Origin: Phlyctochytrium arcticum
Lineage: Eukaryota; Chytridiomycota; Chytridiomycetes; Chytridiales; Chytridiaceae
DNA length: 64,000 nucleotides
NCBI GenBank assembly: GCA_025602905.1
Contig: JAHLKI010000009.1
Location: 310,001 to 374,000, forward strand
Direction: 5' to 3'
Below, piece after piece: positions 57,778 through 64,000 of the stretch. Made by a program: the position numbers and the translations under genes. The notes below the pieces were generated by a model, which worked only from the letters and a program-made list of their open reading frames with translations, had not been told where the DNA came from and did not search any database. Position 1 is the stretch's first letter. Each line of letters starts with the position of its first letter.

Positions 57778-58053
57778 ATGAAGTTTTATCGTAATTTCGA
57801 CGACATTCTCTGTAATCAAAAGGATCGCATTTTCGATCTCTTCTATGATATTGTGAAGCATGATGATAAGCTAAGGTATAAAGAATCAGTAAAGAAGATC
57901 AAGCATATTGATCCAGATACTATTAAGGCTTTAGAAATGGATGCGGACATTGACTTACTGAAAGAGGCATTTGAAAGCAGCATGTTGAACCAGAATCAAG
58001 TTGTCAAAGCAACTAGGAAAACCAAAACCAAAGCTGCGAAGACCAAGGCTTGA
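57778..58053 (+). CDS. Small protein with basic Lys/Thr tail, island gene
   Basis: A 91-residue frame with no recognised domain. Residues 1-70 look helical and charged ('IFDLFYDIVKHDDKLRY', 'IDPDTIKALEMDADIDLLKE'). The last 16 residues are a Lys/Thr/Ala tail ('ATRKTKTKAAKTKA') like that of small DNA- or RNA-binding proteins. It is convergent with a minus-strand frame at 58080-58352 that shares the layout, including 'DTIK' and a basic tail. It sits beside the integrase gene and the repeat cluster, so it may be part of the same mobile unit. Confidence 0.5.
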   Translation: MKFYRNFDDILCNQKDRIFDLFYDIVKHDDKLRYKESVKKIKHIDPDTIKALEMDADIDLLKEAFESSMLNQNQVVKATRKTKTKAAKTKA

Positions 58054-58079
58054 TTCTCACTTGTATTCTTCAACTGCTT

Positions 58080-58352
58080 CTAGTCTTGATCGCTATCGGA
58101 AACAGCCACACGGCGAGTTACAGTCTTGGTTTTTTTCTTAAAGTTGTTCTTGTACTTCTTGCTGAGTTGATCTAGTTTAATCGTTGCCTGGAGACTCTTG
58201 ATTGTATCTGTGTTAATAACACCACCCAATGCTTCCAAATCTTTCAAGTACTACACCTTCAATTCTACAGTGGGGAGCTTTTGGAAATCCTTAACCAATC
58301 GATAATGGATATAGGAAAGTGGATTCTCGTAGTCGTAATCGTCTCTGTACAT
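58080..58352 (-). pseudogene. Small basic-tailed protein, broken by one stop codon
   Basis: A 90-codon frame from ATG 58352 to TAG 58080, interrupted by a single in-frame TAG at 58251-58253 (codon 34). It starts 'MYRDDYDYENPLSYIHYRLV' and ends with a basic 'NNFKKKTKTVTRR' segment. After the stop the frame carries 'NTDTIKSLQATIKLDQLSKK', resembling 'PDTIKALEMDADIDLLKEAF' in the convergent gene at 57778-58053, so the two are probably paralogues. The stop differs from a glutamine codon by one C-to-T change. Confidence 0.5.
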
Positions 58353-58412
58353 TGAGCTTTTGTCTATAGACTAGTAAAAATAGTTTATATCTCATGTATT
58401 TGCGTTTGAACT

Positions 58413-59693
58413 CTATTCAACATTTCGTTCAAACTCTTCAAATAACCCCCGTTCACCCGTAACAAACTGAGACTTTCGTTCCCAGGTAGCCTCGGAAATT
58501 GGGTAGCCCTTCCATTCTACAAGGTATTCTTTGACTCTAAGTCCGTTCACTCGTCGAATACGAGAGTCCAGTATTCTCTCTACTTCATAAACTTCATCAT
58601 CGTCATCATCGTCATCATCAACTTCGTCATTGTCATCTTCAACGTCTGCAACCTGCTGTCGAGGGGCAGCTTCATCTTGCGTCCCTTCGGGTACCAATCC
58701 TAACATGTATGCTGCAAAGATGCCTCGAACTTCCTCATTGGTCTCTAAATCAAGCAACTTGGATGAGTCTTGATACTGGGCAAATTTGCTAGGTATCCTG
58801 TCTATCACTCTGTAAACCTTTGGACCGAAATACCCTGTTCTAGCTCGTTTGAGAAGACCCGTGTCCTTTACAGTGATATAACGACGCACCTTATCTCCAA
58901 TTTTGAACGTCTTGAATTTACCAGAGTTACCCTTGTTTCTATCATTCCTTTGAGCTTCTGCTATTTCTTCTGTGTTCTCTTTGATGTACTGGGGAGTTCT
59001 TGCTTTCTTCCCTGCACCAAACGAGATGGTACTGTTAATCGATTGAATCACATTGGGTAAAATCTGCACCCAATTTTTGTTATAATGAGCTCCCATATAC
59101 AAAGACCGCTTGATTGTCTGATTCATGCGTTCAACAATCCCGTTGCTCCATGGTGAATGAGGTTTGCTAGTACGCCAACCAATGCCGTATTCTTCGGCAA
59201 AGTTCTGAGTCTCGCCTGAAACGAATTCTTTTCCATTGTCGCTTTAACAAGTCTTGATTTCCACACCATCGTCTATCATGGATTGAAGCAATGCTACGAC
59301 ACCCCTACTATTCACCCGCTTCAACGCGCGGGCATAAACTTTCTTGATAAGAATATCCACGGCTACTACAATTGCCATGTAGCCATTAAATGGCCGCATG
59401 AAGGTACAATCGAGCTGAAAATGCCCCTCCTCCTTCGATAGAATTGGCCTGACCATACCTCGCTGTGTATGCGGTCGCGAGAAGCGTTGGTATACTGTTT
59501 GCTTCTTTAGAAACTCTTCAAGTAAAGTGCGTTGACTGAGCTTTGAATTGGGGCATCTCTGCTTGTAGAGAAAATACAGTCTATCCCTGCCCATAAGCGC
59601 ACCTCCGTTAGTATACATGTCTAGTAGTTGCTCATAATCTTGCCTCTTAATGGGTTTCCAGTATCTGGCTACTTCATCATCTTCACTGTCCAT
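58413..59693 (-). pseudogene. Retroviral-type (DDE) integrase with C-terminal chromodomain, one in-frame stop
   Basis: Integrases of this fold insert element DNA by strand transfer. The frame from ATG 59693 to the stop at 58413 is 426 codons and open except for one TAA at 59244-59246 (codon 150). Order: N-terminal region ending 'LLEEFLKKQTVYQRFSRP'; catalytic core with the first Asp in 'GHFQLDCTFMRPFNGY', the second in 'SDNGKEFVSGE' and Glu in 'WSNGIVERMNQ', with exactly 35 residues between the latter two (D-35-E); a GPY/F-like module 'RTGYFGPKVYRVIDRI'; a poly-Asp linker; and a chromodomain 'EVERILDSRI..' with cage-type aromatics in 'YLVEWKGYPISEATWERKSQ'. Such integrase-chromodomain fusions occur in chromoviruses and Maverick/Ginger-like elements. 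No reverse transcriptase, RNase H, protease or polymerase frame is seen nearby. Confidence 0.85.
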
Positions 59694-59727
59694 ATTCTGT
59701 CTTATTATGATACATCATCTTCTAACC

Positions 59728-60329
59728 CTCTTTACATCTAAATTGTCGGAGTTTGTGCTAGAATCAACATCGCCAATACTTCGGAACCTGGAGCAACGTA
59801 CACTCGCTTTCAGCCCAACCCAAATTGCGTTTCACCACCTTCCTCATATAACGTCTCGCGACCATCCTCACACGCGCCTCAACAGTCTGCATGTGGCTCT
59901 CATTCCTCATATGTCCCACAATCTTCCTTAAATCCCTTCTCGTCTTGGTACCAGCAACCGCCTTCATATGGCCAGCAGCTTCAGAATCAGTACGATCCAT
60001 TCTATCATGCCTATAAGTTTCCTCAAGGTCACCGCCATCAAGTGCAACAAGCACCACCCGCACCTCATACTGAGCTGAACATTCAGACAACTCAGGAGCT
60101 ATCTCAATTTTTACAATACGCCAGATGCACTCGAAGCAGCTTTTGAAGATGACGATATGTACGAGGATATGCTGTGAGACTGAAGTACATTCGCTATGTA
60201 TTTTTCGTATTAGCCCATTGTGTAGTGTAGGTTTCATTCTTCTTCTTGATTTGTTTCCACTAGGGTAGTTCAAAGTTCTTTTTGCCTTGTTGATTCTAGC
60301 ACAAACTCCGACAATTTAGATGTAAAGAG
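59728..60329. mobile_element. 602-bp element with perfect 42-bp terminal inverted repeats
   Basis: The ends 59728-59769 and 60288-60329 are exact inverse copies over 42 bp; the outer end starts 'ctctttacatctaaattg'. No target-site duplication is visible: the flanks read aacc on the left and cgca on the right. The interior carries a Gln/Pro/Ser/Tyr-rich open frame on the plus strand. It starts 35 bp upstream of the integrase start codon, so it could be a separate MITE-like insertion or a folded end of the integrase element. Confidence 0.85.
59742..60177 (+). pseudogene. Fragment of a Gln/Pro/Tyr-rich protein inside the 42-bp TIR element
   Basis: The plus strand stays open from 59742 to 60146 (134 codons) without an ATG. 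It encodes a prion-like, low-complexity sequence ('SSYNVSRPSSHAPQQSACGS', 'WYQQPPSYGQQLQNQYDPFY', 'QGHRHQVQQAPPAPHTELN'). After a T5 run near 60110 another frame continues to a stop at 60175 with an acidic end ('FEDDDMYEDML'), suggesting a one-base frameshift. No start or splice signal is found, so it looks like a captured or decayed exon. The antisense frame of 169 codons is probably its shadow. Confidence 0.4.
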
Positions 60330-60430
60330 CGCAATTTAGGCCCATTTTCGGTATTAATTACGATTTCCACAATCACAGGGTACGGAATAGTAAAAGTCAT
60401 AGCCCCGCCCTGAATTTTACTCTTTCCCAG

Positions 60431-60790
60431 GCTTTTTCCACTCTGCCCTCGTACTAGAACTTTTCCGATGCAGTCTTGAACTTTGCATTAAAATTCATAA
60501 AAAATTCTTTGCCATCTTCCACTACTTTGAAGTCGATCTAAATCAAGAATTGGCTTGTTGATGGATTTTCTTAGGCTGACGGCCGCTGACCTTCAAATTT
60601 GAACGCCTTGGCTTCCTCCACACTGCCCTCATACTAAAACTTCTTCGATGCAGTTTTGAACTTTGCATCAAAACTCATAGAAACTTTCTTGCCATTGTCC
60701 ACTACTTTGAAGTCAAGCCGAGTCACTCTAACTTGAAAATTGGCCTGTTGAAAAATGTTCTGGCTGGTCTTCAAATTTGAACGCCCTTTC
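60431..60790. repeat. Two tandem copies of a 180-bp unit
   Basis: Diverged copies start at about 60431 and 60611. Shared blocks include 'cactgccctc'-type starts, 'gatgcagt', 'ttgaactttgcat', 'tccactactttgaagtc' and 'cttcaaatttgaacgcc'. There is no clear coding frame. Confidence 0.85.
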
Positions 60791-61876
60791 ACCAAATGTG
60801 ATAGCCCGTACGTATTTTTATCTGTTCTACTTTTGAAGTACTCTTGAAGTACTCTTGAAGTTTCTCCAAAAATCCATTCCCATCACTTGTGTTTTGTTCG
60901 CAAGCCGGTCTGCTCTGGATCTGTGCTCGGCTGTGGAGACACATAGTTTCCATTGCATTGTTATTTTCCACGCGTTCCTCATTTTGTAGAATCCAGATTC
61001 TTTACCCATATTTCCGTTTTGCTATTCATCTTATTTGACATTCCTATGACGGCAAACAACTTGCACCCGTAAGGAGCACATCGTCATGTCCTTTTTGTTT
61101 CTGTCCTGCAAGACTCGACGCGTTTTGTCGCTTGCAAGATTCGCAACCATCTCGCTGTCATCGTAACTCCGACATCTTCGTACATCTTTGCTCAATCCAC
61201 TGACAACAACGCATTATAAAAAGTATATCTAAAATGTAGATCGCTCATTCCCTTTTCATCTTTCTCTCTCTCCACGCGTGCTAACGCTGCCCCGCCCCTC
61301 TGATTGCCAGGGTGACAATGCCACTCCATGGATTTTCCCATGTTCTGCCTGCATTGTCCTTAATATGATGAAACTTTTCTTCCTAGATGACTCGATGAAT
61401 GAAGTGGAGCTCGGCCGCTTGTGTACTGATGTTTGCCACTGGGACTTCCATCGCTTTCCATAGTAGGTTGCCTGTTTTCCACACACAAGAGCAGCCTATC
61501 TTTTCCTCCATATATTACATTCCTTACTTATCTCAAGTCCCTCTCTGTTTTACTATCATTTTGTAAACTGGCTGGTGCCCCTTTATGAATACTTTCTTGC
61601 CACGTAATTCGTTTCCATTGTTGGCTCTGCGGCAATGACCGTGTATGTCGATTGACTGGAGTCTGGAATAACGCCATTGGATGCATTTTCCTGACGTCCG
61701 CCACCACCGTGCTTAAATATGATGAAACGTTTCTTTCTGAAGGACCAGAGATTTGAGCCGTGAATGCAAATTGGACGTCCCTCACTGGAACTTGCTTGGC
61801 ATCTGAGGGACTCTGCTTGTTGCGAACGATGCTTTCCAGGTAAACTACCGACACCGTCCAAGTTTTTACCCTTCAC
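60791..61876. other. Stretch without genes, containing a diverged duplication
   Basis: About 1.1 kb. A short array of 'gaagtactctt' units lies at 60834-60860. Two related segments at about 61365-61450 and 61715-61795 both carry 'atatgatgaaac' followed by similar spacing of conserved words. Open frames are short and motif-free. Confidence 0.45.
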
Positions 61877-62554
61877 ATGATGCCCGACGACTGTCAGCCG
61901 GGCACAGCCCAGGCCATCCTCACTGGCCTGATTGGCAAGGTATCCGAAAACACCATGGAGGTGTCCTTCAAGGTCTACCACAATAACGCCGAAACCTTCC
62001 GCACGATGACTGTCAACAAGCCCGGTGGTTGGCGCAACCGCCGCTCCATCCTTCACCCTGGTTCGCTGGTTGAAGTAGTAGGAGAGTTGGATTCCTTGCG
62101 AGCAATGCCGGCCACCAACTTCTATCTGGTACCCAGCTCCACCCGCACGCGCCAGGCCTCCGCCCCGACAGCCCGTCGCCAATCTGTTTGGAACCGCCGA
62201 CCCAAGACCCCTTCCACCGCCTCCCCTAGCGGTGCCTCCTCCACCACTACTTCCAGCTCCGTCGCTAGGACCCCTTCTCCCTCCCCATCTACGGCCCCTC
62301 GCGATTGCCTCGAAGGCCCCTCTACCCTCTCCACTGCCTCTTCCAAGGAGCTTTTGTATCCCCCTGCTGCCGATAAGCCGGCCCCAAAAAGATCGGTTGG
62401 TCGACCAAGAAAGCCAATTGCCACACTGCCCCCGGGTTCGGCGGACGATCTTGCCGCCACTGTTTCTGCCACTCCCACCAAACGTAAAGTCGGGCGTCCC
62501 CGCAAAACTGTCGGCCCCGCCAAGACCCCCAAACTGGTGCCCGATTGTGATTAG
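61877..62554 (+). CDS. AT-hook protein with N-terminal OB-like domain
   Basis: A single-exon frame of 225 residues. Two AT-hook motifs are plain near the C-terminus: 'KRSVGRPRKPIA' and 'KRKVGRPRKTVG', each with the GRP core that binds the minor groove of AT-rich DNA. Residues 10-90 are beta-rich ('AILTGLIGKVSENTMEVSFK', 'NKPGGWRNRRSILHPGSLVE', 'NFYLVPS') and could form an OB-like fold; this is inference from pattern only. The middle is Ser/Thr/Pro-rich. GC content and codon use (C-ending codons) are higher than in the flanking integrase island. The function is unknown; it may be a chromatin or replication-associated protein, possibly from a mobile element. Confidence 0.7.
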   Translation: MMPDDCQPGTAQAILTGLIGKVSENTMEVSFKVYHNNAETFRTMTVNKPGGWRNRRSILHPGSLVEVVGELDSLRAMPATNFYLVPSSTRTRQASAPTARRQSVWNRRPKTPSTASPSGASSTTTSSSVARTPSPSPSTAPRDCLEGPSTLSTASSKELLYPPAADKPAPKRSVGRPRKPIATLPPGSADDLAATVSATPTKRKVGRPRKTVGPAKTPKLVPDCD

Positions 62555-62670
62555 GTGACCCTCACCGCGACTAGTAGCTAAAAATGCTGAGGGGTATAAT
62601 TATCCCCGAAGTATTTGTTGTCAGACCTCTAGGGCTACTCCCGTAGTGCGATAATAGTCATGTGATGCTT

Positions 62671-62725
62671 GCGCAGCACCCGACACGATCTTCACTAATG
62701 ATGAAGATCGTGTCGAGCGCTGCGC
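62671..62725. repeat. Long hairpin upstream of the MSV199-like gene
   Basis: Outer arms gcgcagc / gctgcgc and inner perfect 14-bp arms cgacacgatcttca / tgaagatcgtgtcg face each other around a 4-base loop (ctaa), with small mismatched bulges between. The left arm also recurs as a direct near-copy (gcgcaatacccgacgcg) starting at 62722. It ends 43 bp before the next start codon. Confidence 0.9.
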
Positions 62726-62768
62726 AATACCCGACGCGTTCCCACCAGATCCCAAGCAGGATCCCAAG

Positions 62769-64000
62769 ATGGCGGCCAGCAACGACAATTTCGGCACTAC
62801 ATATCAATTTCAAAATCAAGAAAAGTATTCTCTGAAAGAGCTCATCGCAAAGTTTCCTCTTCCCTCGAAAAAGCGCTCGGCGCGAGCGGCCTTTGCGCAT
62901 CATTTTGGAACGGCAGTAGTGGAGGACAATGCAATTGTTCACTTCGCGCTGAAACGAAAAAAGACCTCGGATCTGTCCTGGGAACCTTCGTAAGTATCGT
63001 CTACCAGCGCTGATATTCTGCTGGAACGCTCATGGGTAGAGCGGAACTGGCCTATATCAGTCACTCTCGACAGAATACCATTATCGACTAAAGATGCTTT
63101 AGTGATCGACGGTAAACCATTAAACTTGGAAGCGTATGGTGATAGAGCGCCACAAGGGATTCGATTCAAAGTAACAAACGTTTCTACTGTTTTCAACGCT
63201 CGTAAGAAAAGTTTTCCTCAACTTCACCAGAACGAATGCAAACTCACTCGGATGCCTTTAAGCAACACTGACCGCTGTTCTCACAAATGTCACATCATCT
63301 TTCGAAAAGCCAAGACATTTCTGCAAAGTAGCCGGTCACTACTACTTCACCTACCTCGGATTCGTCAAATGGATCATAACGTCCCGACAAAATAAGCTTG
63401 CGGACGATGTGCAGGAGTGGATGATAGAAACTCTTTTTACCGCACAACTTGGAACGAATCAACAAAAAAGCAAGTTGATTGCTCGAATGGCAGGGGTCAC
63501 AATTCGGGATGTGAAGGCGTTGTTTTCGAAATGTGTCGACCCGATCTCCGTTGTGTATCTATGGAGGGTTGGCGAAGTCAAGGACTTCCGAGATCGCTTG
63601 AAAATCGAGTCTTGTCATTCGGATTCTGCTGTTCTGTTTAAATTTGGTCTGAGTGGTGATTTTAGCGAGAGAGGAGATGGTTACGACTTCGACCAGCAGT
63701 TTGGCTTCCCGTTGGTGGATTGCCTCAGATTGGAAACATTTGCCACCATTGATTCCGCATACTTGCACAAGGCCGAAAAGATTCTGAAGGACGGTGTCTT
63801 ATTCCCGTTTCGCCTGACATTGTACGGACAAACCAAACAATTTGACGAATTTGTTTGTATCCCGACCAAAGACTGCATGACCCCGGTGAAGGACGCATTC
63901 AAGTTCGTCTCTGAACTGTGCAGCGGACGAGTCGCGGGTTTGAAAGCGCTCAACGACCGTCTGCAAGGCCAATTAGAACTTCTGCGAAACGATGTCAATT
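62769..64000 (+). CDS. MSV199/BRO-like DNA-virus-type protein, 5' part (runs off the window)
   Basis: Traced exons 62769-62989, 63074-63201 and 63263 onward; open to the window end, so the C-terminus is missing. After an N-terminal part of unknown type, the third exon carries an N-domain like that of the MSV199/BRO-N group ('HYYFTYLGFVKWIITSRQNK', 'VQEWMIETLFTAQLGTNQQK', 'GVTIRDVKALFSK'), followed by the linked domain usual in large DNA virus proteins ('ISVVYLWRVGEVKDFRDRL', 'LFKFGLSGDFSERGDG', 'DSAYLHKAEKILKDG'), and the start of a coiled coil ('ALNDRLQGQLELLR'). This family is typical of nucleocytoplasmic large DNA viruses and is also found in some fungal genomes. Recognition is from memory of the motif pattern. 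Introns indicate an endogenised or host-adapted gene. A DNA-binding role is the usual assumption. Confidence 0.68.

Noticed and set aside
58251..59246. Alternative genetic code with UAR as glutamine
   Set aside because: Conserved host genes in the window end at the expected place with TAA or TAG (PDB1, eIF1, ATG5, OPI1), so the stops in the island are better read as mutations.
58413..59693. Intact chromovirus (Ty3/gypsy) retrotransposon
   Set aside because: No gag, protease, reverse transcriptase or RNase H frame and no long terminal repeats are visible on either side.
59764..60273. 169-codon minus-strand frame inside the 42-bp TIR element
   Set aside because: Its composition looks like the antisense of the Gln/Pro/Ser-rich plus-strand frame, and it shows no motif.

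Overview
This window reads as nuclear DNA of a flagellated (zoosporic) fungus, most likely a chytrid-grade lineage. Genes are dense and broken by many short GT-AG introns of about 50 to 80 bp. Fungal hallmarks are a Zn2Cys6 transcription factor, an Opi1-family repressor, a fungal-type SAP30 and a Crypton with a GCR1_C domain. A B9D1 homologue, a transition-zone protein of cilia and flagella, argues for a fungus with a motile zoospore. The genus cannot be named from this sequence. I saw no rRNA, tRNA or CRISPR array.

Layout. 0.3-7.4 kb: BTB/POZ protein, pyruvate dehydrogenase E1 beta (minus), RGS-domain protein, ALKBH1-type dioxygenase and eIF1/SUI1 (minus). 8.4-15.3 kb: one very long minus-strand gene for an intersectin-like endocytic scaffold (EH-EH-coiled coil-SH3-SH3-RhoGEF-PH-C2). 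15.9-18.7 kb: Zn2Cys6 transcription factor with a hairpin-rich intron. 19.8-23.7 kb: a Crypton (tyrosine-recombinase DNA transposon) bracketed by an exact 16-bp direct repeat. 25.0-30.0 kb: AIP1/WDR1 actin-turnover factor and a secreted Lys/Asp/Tyr repeat protein. 30.4-40.8 kb: B9D1 (minus) divergent from a CPSF-A/DDB1-superfamily protein, then CC2D1/Lgd (minus) divergent from ATG5 with only 32 bp between start codons. 41.2-53.3 kb: alpha/beta hydrolase (minus), SAP30 (minus), Opi1, P4-ATPase flippase and a nucleotide-sugar 4,6-dehydratase (minus).

From about 53.3 kb onward the character changes. There is a 3-kb stretch without recognisable genes, then an accessory island (56.4-61 kb) rich in palindromes, iterated 12-mers, tandem and inverted repeats. 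It holds a retroviral-type integrase with a C-terminal chromodomain, two small basic-tailed proteins that look like paralogues, and a 602-bp element with perfect 42-bp terminal inverted repeats. The window ends with an AT-hook protein and the 5' part of a gene resembling the MSV199/BRO-like proteins of large DNA viruses, with a strong hairpin just upstream.

Themes. Several conserved genes concern membranes and trafficking: the intersectin scaffold, AIP1 (actin), CC2D1 (ESCRT-III), ATG5 (autophagy), Opi1 (phospholipid gene control) and the flippase. The best candidates for something undescribed are the integrase/chromodomain island at 56.4-60.8 kb and the well-bounded Crypton. Exon boundaries were assigned by hand from splice signals, reading frame and remembered family motifs. 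No database search was run.
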